From positions 4,189 through 12,089 of the forward strand of contig JAUNHO010000016.1 of the NCBI GenBank assembly GCA_030523905.1: DNA of 7,901 bases, given 5' to 3'. Positions 1 through 5,959 of this stretch are shown here, piece by piece; the stretch's first letter is position 1, and every line of letters begins with the position of its first letter. This stretch comes from Bergeyella zoohelcum. GTDB taxonomy: Bacteria; Bacteroidota; Bacteroidia; Flavobacteriales; Weeksellaceae. The position numbers and the translations under genes are program-made. Under the pieces are notes generated by a model, which saw only the letters and a program-made list of their open reading frames with translations, was not told the DNA's origin and did no database searches.

Positions 1-540
1 ATCGGCAATCAGTCCGTGTTTTAGCATTTCGGCAAAGCCACTTCTTAGTTCGGTAAAGGGAAGCGTTTTCAGGAAGTCAGGATAAACAAAAATAGGCGTA
101 GCCTCGGTGAAAGTCCCCACGATATTTTTCAGAAAATGATGGTCAATTCCTGTTTTTCCGCCAATAGACGCATCACACATTGCCAAAAGCGTTGTAGGAA
201 CATTGATGAATTTTATCCCTCTTTTATAGGTAGAAGCCACGAAACCGCCCAAATCACTGATGACACCACCACCGAGATTTACGAGCAATGCCTGTCTATC
301 CGCACCAAATTCAGCGAAAATTTCCCAAAGTTGTGCGGCGGTTTCTAGGTTTTTTAGGTCTTCACCTGCCTCTATTTCTATGATTTCAAAGGGAATTTCC
401 GTCTCTAAATTCCCAAGAAAAGTAGGTAGACAATGGGTATGCGTGTTGGTATCTACCAAAATAAGAATTTGGCTGGGCTTCGTCTCTTTTATATATTGAT
501 TAAGTGATGAAAAATCATCATCTAGAATGGAAATCGTCAT
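1..540 (-). CDS. aroB: 3-dehydroquinate synthase, N-terminal part (cut by window edge)
   Basis: Translation from the ATG at 540-538 runs 180 codons in frame to base 1, so the C-terminal half (the family is about 350 residues) lies outside the window. The enzyme converts DAHP to 3-dehydroquinate, the second step of the shikimate pathway, in the cytosol with NAD and a divalent metal. Visible signatures are the NAD-binding glycine run LGGGVISDLGGF (about residues 89-100), the segment VPTTLLAMCDASIGGKTGID (114-133) with the family's Asp and Lys, KN at 138-139, and SGFAEMLKHG (167-176), whose Glu171 corresponds to the metal-binding glutamate of the family. The N-terminal part (1-80) is less conserved, as usual. 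It sits 29 bases downstream of the HsdR_N-like gene on the same strand, with a candidate promoter of its own in between. The assignment is very secure; only the missing C-terminus is unseen. Confidence 0.97.
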   Translation of the reverse strand, partial: MTISILDDDFSSLNQYIKETKPSQILILVDTNTHTHCLPTFLGNLETEIPFEIIEIEAGEDLKNLETAAQLWEIFAEFGADRQALLVNLGGGVISDLGGFVASTYKRGIKFINVPTTLLAMCDASIGGKTGIDHHFLKNIVGTFTEATPIFVYPDFLKTLPFTELRSGFAEMLKHGLIAD

Positions 541-556
541 TGTTTTATATTTGTTG

Positions 557-564
557 CAAAGATA
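557..564 (-). promoter_or_regulatory. Candidate -7 promoter box for aroB
   Basis: The minus strand reads TATCTTTG here, an exact match to the Bacteroidota -7 consensus TAnnTTTG, 17 bases before the aroB ATG. It lies in the 29-base gap just after the stop of the upstream gene. The matching -33 TTG is not at the usual 19-base spacing; the nearest TTG is only 13 bases upstream. Transcription would start around 550, giving a leader of about 10 bases. aroB could also be read through from the upstream gene. Confidence 0.5.
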
Positions 565-569
565 GTTTT

Positions 570-992
570 TTACCTTTCAAAAGTGTATTTTTCGCCATCA
601 AAAAAGGCAGAAATATGGGAAATCCCGTTGCTAAGAATAATCTGTGAAGCCCCTATGATAGCGTTATATCTGGCGATTTGTTCAAAGGTTTTTTCTGTGA
701 GTTTTACCTCTGGAGCTTTGCATTCTATCAGTATTTTTGGGCTTGTTTTTTCGGTTATCATTAGGTCTATTCGCTTGGTCGTTCCATTGATTTCCAACTT
801 TTTTTCGCAGATAATAGCCGAGGTAGAATAGCCTTGCGAAAGAAAATAATGCACCCAATGCTGGCGTACCCATTCCTCGGGGGTTAATAAAATCCAAGAT
901 TTTCGTGGCAAATCATAAATAAAAAATTTATCTTTGTCCGCCTTGAATTTGAAATCAAACGATTCATTAAAGTTTAATTTAGGAAGTTCCAT
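570..992 (-). CDS. Stand-alone HsdR N-terminal-type PD-(D/E)XK nuclease domain protein
   Basis: A 140-residue protein starting MELPKLNF. The ATG at 992-990 is preferred over an in-frame TTG at 1019, because the extra nine residues look non-conserved and MELPKLNF is the start I associate with flavobacterial homologues. After an N-terminal region with LLTPEEWVRQHW (35-46), the core carries KRIDLMI (Asp76), ILIECKAP (Glu90, Lys92) and EQIARY (Gln105, Tyr109). This is the D...ExK...QxxxY order of RecB/HsdR-like nucleases. It is only the nuclease-like domain: no helicase or specificity module follows, so it is not a complete type I restriction subunit. It is divergent from holA, with start codons one base apart. 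The family is known in Bacteroidota, usually named 'type I restriction enzyme HsdR N-terminal domain-containing protein'. Its substrate is unknown; a role in DNA repair or replication is only an inference from the neighbour. Confidence 0.85.
   Translation of the reverse strand: MELPKLNFNESFDFKFKADKDKFFIYDLPRKSWILLTPEEWVRQHWVHYFLSQGYSTSAIICEKKLEINGTTKRIDLMITEKTSPKILIECKAPEVKLTEKTFEQIARYNAIIGASQIILSNGISHISAFFDGEKYTFER
929..936 (+). promoter_or_regulatory. Candidate -7 box for holA inside the divergent gene
   Basis: TATCTTTG matches TAnnTTTG exactly, 57 bases before the holA ATG, within the coding sequence of the divergent nuclease-like gene. No TTG is found at the expected position 19 bases upstream, so this rests on the -7 box alone. 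If used, the holA leader would be antisense to the first part of the divergent gene. Confidence 0.35.
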
Positions 993-993
993 T

Positions 994-2031
994 ATGAAAG
1001 AATTAGATTCAGTCCTCAAAAGTATTAAAAATAAAACATTCTTGCCACTTTATTTTTTTCACGGCGAAGAACCTTTCTATATAGACACCGCCGTAAAAGC
1101 CTTTGAAAACGATGTTTTGGCGGAAGACGAGCGAGATTTTGGGCAGAGTGTTTTGTATGGGCGAGATACCAATATGGCAGAAATAGTGGCGATGGCACAG
1201 CAAATCCCAATGTTTGGCGAGTATAATCTCATCATCGTGAAAGAAGCACAAGATTTACGATTGGACGAAAAAGAACGAGCCCTGCTAGAAAACTACACCG
1301 AAAAGCCTGTCCCAAGTACCATTTTGGTTTTTGGCTATAAGAATAAAAAACTGGCTGGAACGACCAAACTAGCGAAATTACTTTCTAAAAAAGGATTGCT
1401 TTTCCTGAGTTCATCTATTCGGGATAATGAGCTTCCAAAATGGATTGCAGATGAATGCCAACGAATGCAAATCCCTACCGCTCCTAATATTTCGCATCTA
1501 TTGGCGGAGTATCTTGGTAACGACCTGTCTCGCATTGCGAATGAACTGAACAAGCTGAAAATGATACTAAAACCAGGCGAAACCCTTGATGAAAAAAAGG
1601 TGGAAACCTACATCGGTATCAGTAAGGATTATAATGTATTTGAACTTCAAAAGGCTCTCGGGCAGAAAGACACGCAAAAAGCAATGAAGATTGCCCATTA
1701 TATTGGTAAAAATCCGAAGAGTAACCCTATTCAGATGACCATTGGTAGCCTGTACAATTTTTTTTCCAATCTCATCATTTATCATACAATGAAATCTGCT
1801 AATCCGCAGAGTATTGCCACTGCACTTGGCATTAACCCCTTCTTTATCAAGGATTATGCGGAGGCGGCTCGTTTTTATTCTTTGAAGCATTCCACGCGTA
1901 TTATCTCTATTCTTCGTGAGATGGATATGAAAAGTAAAGGTTTGGGTGTGAATAATATGGAAGAGGCTGAAATTCTAAAAGAAATGACTTATAAAATCCT
2001 TAATGTTGATAAAATAAAAATACAACTTTAA
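994..2031 (+). CDS. holA: DNA polymerase III delta subunit
   Basis: A 345-residue protein, the normal length for HolA (about 340). The delta subunit is part of the clamp-loader complex; it binds and opens the beta sliding clamp so that it can be placed on primed DNA. Recognisable features are the N-terminal LPLYFFHGEEPFYID (17-31), the core with LVFGYKNKKL (111-120), the AAA+ lid-like segment YLGNDLSRIANELNKL (173-188), KDYNVFELQKAL (211-222), and the C-terminal collar region ending GVNNMEEAEILKEMTYKIL (318-336). The ATG at 994 is chosen over an upstream in-frame TTG at 934, because only from 994 does the sequence fit the family, and extension would overlap the divergent gene heavily. It is followed 83 bases later by trxB on the same strand. 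No damage or unusual residues are seen. Confidence 0.95.
   Translation: MKELDSVLKSIKNKTFLPLYFFHGEEPFYIDTAVKAFENDVLAEDERDFGQSVLYGRDTNMAEIVAMAQQIPMFGEYNLIIVKEAQDLRLDEKERALLENYTEKPVPSTILVFGYKNKKLAGTTKLAKLLSKKGLLFLSSSIRDNELPKWIADECQRMQIPTAPNISHLLAEYLGNDLSRIANELNKLKMILKPGETLDEKKVETYIGISKDYNVFELQKALGQKDTQKAMKIAHYIGKNPKSNPIQMTIGSLYNFFSNLIIYHTMKSANPQSIATALGINPFFIKDYAEAARFYSLKHSTRIISILREMDMKSKGLGVNNMEEAEILKEMTYKILNVDKIKIQL
1017..1024 (-). promoter_or_regulatory. Candidate -7 box for the HsdR_N-like gene inside holA
   Basis: The minus strand reads TACTTTTG, matching TAnnTTTG, 24 bases before the ATG at 992. It lies inside the first codons of holA. No TTG is present 19 bases upstream, so support is the -7 match and position only. 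The predicted start, near 1010, would give a leader of roughly 20 bases. Confidence 0.35.
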
Positions 2032-2055
2032 GTATAGTGAAAAGGCTATAATTTC

Positions 2056-2091
2056 TAATTTTGGATAAGTGAAAAAAAATTCCGAATTTTG
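2056..2091 (+). promoter_or_regulatory. Candidate trxB promoter region
   Basis: Two overlapping possibilities lie in the 83-base gap before trxB. TAATTTTG at 2056-2063 matches the Bacteroidota -7 consensus but has no good -33 element. Alternatively the TTG at 2061-2063 serves as -33 for GAATTTTG at 2084-2091 (one mismatch from TAnnTTTG, 20-base spacer), which would put the start near 2096 with a leader of about 18 bases. I cannot choose between them by eye, and co-transcription with holA is also possible since no terminator separates the two genes. Confidence 0.35.
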
Positions 2092-2114
2092 GCGTTTCAA
2101 AATTTGAGTGAATT

Positions 2115-3056
2115 ATGGAACAAAATATTTTAGATTGCGTTATCGTGGGGTCTGGTCCTTCTGGTTTTACAGCAGCTATTTATGCCGCTAGAGCAGACCT
2201 GAAACCAGAGCTTTATACAGGTATGCAACCAGGTGGGCAACTTACTACCACTACCGAAGTAGATAATTTTCCAGGTTATCCAGAGGGGGTTACTGGCCCA
2301 CAAATGATGATGGATTTACAAAAACAAGCCGAGCGTTTTGATACTAAAGTCCATTACGAAATGATTACCAAGGTAGAATTTTCTACCGAAGTAGGTGGTG
2401 TTCATAAACTTTGGGCTGGTGATAAGGAGATTTTAGCGAAAAGTGTTATTATTTCTACTGGAGCAGAAGCTAAATATCTAGGCTTGGAAGACGAGAAAAA
2501 ATACAGCGGTGGTGGAGTTTCGGCTTGTGCGACTTGCGATGGATTTTTCTATAAAGGCAAAGAGGTCATCGTTGTAGGTGGTGGTGATACCGCTGCCGAA
2601 GAAGCCACTTATCTGGCGAAACTATGTTCAAAGGTAACGCTTTTGGTGAGAAAAGGGGAGTTCCGTGCTTCCAAAGCGATGGTGCATAGAGTGATGAATA
2701 CACCTAATATAGAGGTGAAATTCTTCCACGAACTCATCGGTATTGAGGGCGAAAATGGTTTGGTGGAAAGAGCAAAAGTGATTAATAACCAAACGAATGA
2801 AGAAAGCACGATAGAGGTTCACGGGATTTTCATTGCTATTGGGCATAAGCCAAATACAGACCTCTTCAAAGGGCAGATTACCCTTGATGAAAACGGCTAC
2901 ATCATCACAGAAAAAGGTTCTTCTAGAACTAATTTTCCAGGGGTTTTTGCAGCGGGAGATGTACAAGACCATATTTATAGACAGGCAATTACAGCGGCAG
3001 GAAGTGGCTGTATGGCGGCAATAGACGCAGAACGCTATTTAAGCGAATTAGAATAA
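2115..3056 (+). CDS. trxB: Thioredoxin-disulfide reductase
   Basis: A 313-residue flavoprotein that uses NADPH to reduce thioredoxin in the cytosol. Domains in order: FAD-binding Rossmann motif VGSGPSGFTAAIYAARA (11-27); GGQLTTTTEVDNFPGYPEG (40-58), typical of bacterial TrxB; the redox-active pair SACATCDG (Cys138 and Cys141); NADPH-binding VVGGGDTAAEEA (153-164) with downstream VRKGEFRASK (178-187), where the RK and R residues fit the site that binds the 2'-phosphate of NADPH; and the C-terminal FAD motif GVFAAGDVQDHIYRQAITAAGSGC (276-299). Length and all key residues are intact. It follows holA by 83 bases and ends 41 bases before the convergent GAF-domain gene, with a hairpin terminator between. 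Its redox function could serve the neighbouring fRMsr-like protein through thioredoxin, but that link is an inference. Confidence 0.98.
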   Translation: MEQNILDCVIVGSGPSGFTAAIYAARADLKPELYTGMQPGGQLTTTTEVDNFPGYPEGVTGPQMMMDLQKQAERFDTKVHYEMITKVEFSTEVGGVHKLWAGDKEILAKSVIISTGAEAKYLGLEDEKKYSGGGVSACATCDGFFYKGKEVIVVGGGDTAAEEATYLAKLCSKVTLLVRKGEFRASKAMVHRVMNTPNIEVKFFHELIGIEGENGLVERAKVINNQTNEESTIEVHGIFIAIGHKPNTDLFKGQITLDENGYIITEKGSSRTNFPGVFAAGDVQDHIYRQAITAAGSGCMAAIDAERYLSELE

Positions 3057-3064
3057 AAATAATG

Positions 3065-3094
3065 AAAGGTCAGATTTTTTGTCTGACCTTTTTG
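3065..3094. terminator. Hairpin terminator between convergent trxB and GAF gene, probably bidirectional
   Basis: A perfect 10-base inverted repeat AAAGGTCAGA / TCTGACCTTT (3065-3074 and 3082-3091) with a 7-base loop is followed by a T-run on the plus strand (3089-3093). On the minus strand it is followed by TTTCATTATTTTT. It sits between the trxB stop (3056) and the stop of the convergent gene (3098), so it can end both transcripts. Confidence 0.9.
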
Positions 3095-3097
3095 TTT

Positions 3098-3547
3098 CTA
3101 TAATATTTTAGCAATTTCATTGCAAAGCCATTCTAATAGCTCTTTATCTTCTTCGGTAAAAGGATTGAGCGTATGGGAATCTATGTCTATTTGCCCTATG
3201 TTTTCGCCATTTTTTATGATGGGAACTACGATTTCAGCCTTGGTATCAATGGAGCAGGAGAGGTAGTTGCTCTCATTTTTTACATCAGGGACTAAGAAAG
3301 TTTCGTTGGAAACCGCCACTTGTCCGCAGATGCCTTTTCCGAAAGGGATAAGCGTATGCTCGGTTTCTGCACCTACATAAGGCCCTAAAATCAGTTCTTC
3401 TTTATCTCCGTTTTTGAAGTAAAACCCCGTCCAATTGAAGTAAGAAATCTCTTGGTCAAGCAGTTGGCAGACCTTTTGTAATTTATCGTTTGTATCAGTA
3501 TTCGGACTTTGCAGAATATATTCTAATCGTTTTTTTATGGCATTCAT
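3098..3547 (-). CDS. GAF-domain protein, free methionine-(R)-sulfoxide reductase-like
   Basis: A 149-residue single GAF-domain protein. Segments matching the fRMsr family (E. coli MsrC/YebR type) are FNWTGFYF (37-44), LILGPYVG (52-59), IPFGKGICG (67-75), VPDV (86-89), YLSC (95-98), AEIVVPI (104-110) and GQIDIDS (118-124). fRMsr enzymes reduce free methionine-R-sulfoxide using cysteines and are recycled by thioredoxin. Aligned from memory, Cys98 matches the catalytic Cys118 and Cys74 matches Cys94 of the E. coli enzyme, but the position of Cys84 appears to be His65. Glu105, Asp121 and Asp123, substrate-pocket positions, are kept. The start ATG at 3547 lies 3 bases after the stop of the upstream 482-residue gene, so the two are almost certainly co-transcribed and probably translationally coupled. 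It could be an active reductase with altered recycling, or a GAF sensor derived from it. Confidence 0.85.
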   Translation of the reverse strand: MNAIKKRLEYILQSPNTDTNDKLQKVCQLLDQEISYFNWTGFYFKNGDKEELILGPYVGAETEHTLIPFGKGICGQVAVSNETFLVPDVKNESNYLSCSIDTKAEIVVPIIKNGENIGQIDIDSHTLNPFTEEDKELLEWLCNEIAKIL

Positions 3548-3550
3548 TGC

Positions 3551-4999
3551 TTATTTATTTTCAACATTGTTAATGTATTTATAAGGTGTTTTATAGCCAA
3601 AAAGCCCACCTTTTTTTATCATATCTGCCACACCATCAGGGAGTTGTGTTTCCCAGCCTATTTCGTGGTTGGTTATTTTCTGTAAAATATCACGCGAGTA
3701 TATTTCGGAATAATCAGGGTTGTAGCCCACAATATCTACTATTTTTTTATTAGAGATAAAGTATTTGTAAAGTTCCTCTACATTTTCATTCACTTTCAGG
3801 TTGGTAGAGATGAGTAATTCGTGGGTTTCAGGGTCTTTATAAGGATAGAGATACACACGCATATCTTTATTGAAGAACTTACCAAAAGCCTCCAAAATCC
3901 CACCAGAAAGATGATTGTAATAGCTTTCGTCAAAGACCATTTGTAGGTTATTCACGCCCATTGCCACGCCTAGTTTTTGTATTTTATAGGTGTAAAAATA
4001 TTCCGAAAGTTTGTAGTATTCAGCAAAGTTGGTTACCATTACCATATAGCCCAGTTTGGCAAGTACATCTACGCGGTCTAGGAAATCCCTTTCGTCTATT
4101 TTCCCTGTGGCACGAAGGTTGAAAGTAGTGATTTCAAAGATGACTACGGTATCTTCGGGGCGGCTATTGGTATCGTTTAGGAACATTTTCAAGCCAGTTT
4201 CAAACATATCTACATTGACCAAAGTTACTGGGCGAAAACTACCCCTCACGGCAAATACATTTTTCTTGTAAAGTACATCGGCAGGTAGCATATTTTTCCC
4301 TTCGGAATTGAAGAGAACGGCATCTGTCATTCCTTTTTTTACCAGTTGAAGAGACATCAGTCGGTTATCCACATAAGGAAACGCAGGGCCCTCAAAATGT
4401 ATCATATCAATCTCTATTTTATCGAGAGAAATATCATCGTAGAGAGATTTTATCAGTTGTCTGGGGTTATCAAAAAAATGAAACGCCCCATAGATGAGAT
4501 TCACACCTAGATTCCCCAAGGTTTCCTGTTGCAAACTTGCTTCATTTTCCTTGAAACGGATATGGAGAATAATCTCGCTGTACTCGGCATTCGGCGTATG
4601 CTGAAACATTATCCCTACCCAGCCGTGTCCTTTGAAGGTCTTATGATAGTTGATGGTAGTAACCGTATTGGCATAAGAAAAATAGCGTCTGTCCGTAGGT
4701 TCCTTGTCTTGGCAAAGTCTTTCCGTGATGAGATTGACCTCGTAGCGAAGCATTTTTTTTAGACGATTTTGGGTTACGAAGCGGTTTTTCTCCTCCGCAC
4801 CATAGATGGCATTACTGAAATCTTTATCATAGGCAGACATCGCCTTGGCAATGGTTTGCGAAGCTCCACCTGCACGAAAAAAATGCCTTACGGTCTCTTG
4901 TCCAGCACCGATTTCTGCAAAAGTTCCATAGATATTAGGGTCTAAATTGATGCTTAAAGCCTTTTGTTTTGGGGTTAAGAATTGATTAATTTCAGACAT
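3551..4999 (-). CDS. Conserved Bacteroidota-type protein of unknown function, 482 residues
   Basis: A long intact reading frame from the ATG at 4999. I recognise the N-terminus (LTPKQKAL at 8-15, YGTFAEIGAGQETVRHFFRAGGASQTIAKAMSAYD at 24-58) as a widely conserved protein carried under inconsistent database names, including 'TonB-dependent receptor' and 'nicotinate-nucleotide adenylyltransferase'. Neither is supported here: there is no signal peptide, no barrel or TonB box, and no HxGH nucleotidyltransferase motif. It looks soluble and cytosolic. Other notable segments are YFSYANTVTTINYHKTFKGHGWVGI (106-130), FEGPAFPYVDNRLMSLQLVKKGMTDAVLFN (202-231), FAVRGSFRPVTLVNVDM (249-265) and RVYLYPYKDP (381-390). 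No catalytic motif that I can name is present. It is first in a two-gene unit with the fRMsr-like gene and divergent from the PhnP-like hydrolase gene, with a candidate promoter at 5014-5043. Coding status is certain; function is unknown. Confidence 0.92.
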   Translation of the reverse strand: MSEINQFLTPKQKALSINLDPNIYGTFAEIGAGQETVRHFFRAGGASQTIAKAMSAYDKDFSNAIYGAEEKNRFVTQNRLKKMLRYEVNLITERLCQDKEPTDRRYFSYANTVTTINYHKTFKGHGWVGIMFQHTPNAEYSEIILHIRFKENEASLQQETLGNLGVNLIYGAFHFFDNPRQLIKSLYDDISLDKIEIDMIHFEGPAFPYVDNRLMSLQLVKKGMTDAVLFNSEGKNMLPADVLYKKNVFAVRGSFRPVTLVNVDMFETGLKMFLNDTNSRPEDTVVIFEITTFNLRATGKIDERDFLDRVDVLAKLGYMVMVTNFAEYYKLSEYFYTYKIQKLGVAMGVNNLQMVFDESYYNHLSGGILEAFGKFFNKDMRVYLYPYKDPETHELLISTNLKVNENVEELYKYFISNKKIVDIVGYNPDYSEIYSRDILQKITNHEIGWETQLPDGVADMIKKGGLFGYKTPYKYINNVENK

Positions 5000-5010
5000 C
5001 TAAATATTTT

Positions 5011-5040
5011 TTGTAAATATAAAAAAAATAAAGAACTTTG
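5011..5040 (+). promoter_or_regulatory. Promoter of the MBL-fold hydrolase gene
   Basis: TTG (5011-5013), a 19-base spacer and GAACTTTG (5033-5040, one mismatch from TAnnTTTG in the first base) form a Bacteroidota-type promoter. The -7 box ends only 4 bases before the ATG at 5045, so the transcript would start at or next to the start codon. It occupies almost the same DNA as the divergent promoter on the other strand. Confidence 0.6.
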
Positions 5041-5043
5041 CAA
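5014..5043 (-). promoter_or_regulatory. Promoter of the 482-residue gene
   Basis: On the minus strand, TTG (5043-5041), a spacer of exactly 19 bases and TATATTTA (5021-5014) form a Bacteroidota-type promoter. The -7 box has one mismatch from TAnnTTTG, in the last base. The predicted start, near 5008, leaves a leader of about 9 bases before the ATG at 4999. Confidence 0.6.
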
Positions 5044-5044
5044 T

Positions 5045-5812
5045 ATGAAGTTAAAATTTTTAGGCACAGGGACTTCTCAGGGCGTACCCGTAATAGGTTG
5101 CCAATGCCCCGTTTGTACCTCGCAAGATGCTAAGGATAAGCGTTTTAGAACCTCCGCGATGATTACTACCGATGGCGGAAAAAAAATCCTAATAGATTGC
5201 GGCCCTGATTTTCGTTCGCAGATGTTGGCAAACGCCGAACCTACCGTAGATGCCCTGCTTGTAACCCACGAGCATAACGACCATATCATCGGTTTGGACG
5301 ATATGCGACCCATTATTTTTCAAAATGAAAAAAATCTTGAAATCTATTGTAGCCAAAGGGTAGGAACAGAAATAAAAAAGCGTTTTGCCTATGCTTTTTC
5401 GGAAGAAAAATATCCTGGTGTTCCTTCTTTTGACCTTAATGTTATAGAAAATAAACCTTTCCAATTGCTTGATACAGAGATAGTTCCCATAGAGGTTATT
5501 CATTCCAGATTGCCTATTTTTGGGTATAAAATCAAGAATTTGGCATATATCACTGATGCAAGTTTTATTTCCGATGAAGAGAAACAAAAATTACAAGATG
5601 TTGATATTCTGATACTTAATTGCCTCAGAAAAACCAATCCGCATCATTCTCATTTTATTTTGCCTGATGTAATAAAATTATACGAAGAACTAACCCCTAA
5701 AAAGATTTATCTCACTCACATCAGCCATCAATTTGGAAAATATGTAGAGGAAGAGGTACTATTACCAAGTGCTATCTCATTGGCATACGATGGATTAGAG
5801 ATTTTTTTCTAA
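5045..5812 (+). CDS. MBL-fold metallo-hydrolase, PhnP-like
   Basis: A 255-residue protein of the metallo-beta-lactamase fold. The N-terminus MKLKFLGTGTSQGVPVIGCQCPVC carries Cys19, Cys21 and Cys24, the structural zinc cysteines typical of the PhnP-like branch. The dinuclear metal site is visible as THEHNDHIIGLDD (His75, His77, Asp79, His80), His153 in IHSRLPIFGY, Asp171 in AYITDAS and His225 in THISHQFGKY (His227/228 nearby may complete the structural zinc). PhnP itself is a cyclic phosphodiesterase, but no phosphonate genes are near, so the substrate here is unknown; flavobacterial genomes usually carry this as an unnamed MBL hydrolase. The ATG at 5045 is chosen because KLKFLGTGTSQG is the family's own N-terminus; an in-frame TTG at 4982 would lie inside the divergent gene. 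It ends 65 bases before the tRNA gene. Confidence 0.93.
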   Translation: MKLKFLGTGTSQGVPVIGCQCPVCTSQDAKDKRFRTSAMITTDGGKKILIDCGPDFRSQMLANAEPTVDALLVTHEHNDHIIGLDDMRPIIFQNEKNLEIYCSQRVGTEIKKRFAYAFSEEKYPGVPSFDLNVIENKPFQLLDTEIVPIEVIHSRLPIFGYKIKNLAYITDASFISDEEKQKLQDVDILILNCLRKTNPHHSHFILPDVIKLYEELTPKKIYLTHISHQFGKYVEEEVLLPSAISLAYDGLEIFF

Positions 5813-5828
5813 AAAAATACAATATTTT

Positions 5829-5859
5829 TTTGGAGATTAGAAAAATAGTTATATATTTG
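5829..5859 (+). promoter_or_regulatory. tRNA-Leu promoter
   Basis: TTTG (5829-5832), a spacer of exactly 19 bases and TATATTTG (5852-5859) match the Bacteroidota primary sigma-factor consensus fully. The predicted start near 5864 lies about 14 bases ahead of the mature tRNA 5' end. Confidence 0.85.
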
Positions 5860-5877
5860 CACCCACAATTCAAGAAC

Positions 5878-5958
5878 GCCCAGATGGCGGAATTGGTAGA
5901 CGCGCTGGTCTCAAACACCAGTTCCTTTGGAGTGCCGGTTCGATCCCGGCTCTGGGTA
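5878..5958 (+). tRNA. tRNA-Leu (anticodon CAA)
   Basis: A complete class II cloverleaf of 81 bases. The acceptor stem is GCCCAGA/TCTGGGT (first pair G-U), followed by discriminator A at 5958. The D arm has stem GCG/CGC with AATTGGTAGA in the loop. The anticodon stem CTGGT/ACCAG flanks loop CTCAAAC, with anticodon CAA at 5912-5914 reading UUG. The long variable arm contains a TCC/GGA stem, typical of leucine tRNAs. The T arm is GCCGG-TTCGATC-CCGGC. The 3' CCA is not encoded, so it must be added after transcription. It has its own promoter upstream and a terminator directly downstream, so it is a single-gene transcription unit. Confidence 0.98.
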
Positions 5959-5959
5959 C

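Noticed and set aside
136..499. Plus-strand open frames opposite aroB
   Set aside because: The minus strand encodes an unmistakable AroB across the same bases.
934..993. N-terminal extension of holA from a TTG at 934
   Set aside because: The 20 extra residues are the antisense of the divergent gene and the normal HolA N-terminus starts at 994.
1017..1019. Upstream in-frame TTG start for the HsdR_N-like gene
   Set aside because: The added nine residues do not look like part of the family, the ATG at 992 gives the expected N-terminus, and the TTG lies within the candidate -7 box.
1567..1890. Minus-strand open frame opposite holA
   Set aside because: It is a shadow frame of holA with no recognisable protein features.
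3551..4999. Database-style names 'TonB-dependent receptor' or 'nicotinate-nucleotide adenylyltransferase' for the 482-residue protein
   Set aside because: There is no signal peptide, barrel strand pattern or nucleotidyltransferase motif, so neither name is supported by the sequence.
5811..5831. Perfect AT-only inverted repeat AAAAAAATA / TATTTTTTT overlapping the hydrolase stop codon, possible terminator
   Set aside because: The stem has no G-C pair and the loop is 3 bases, so it would be very weak. The same bases supply the -33 element of the tRNA promoter, which explains the T-run.
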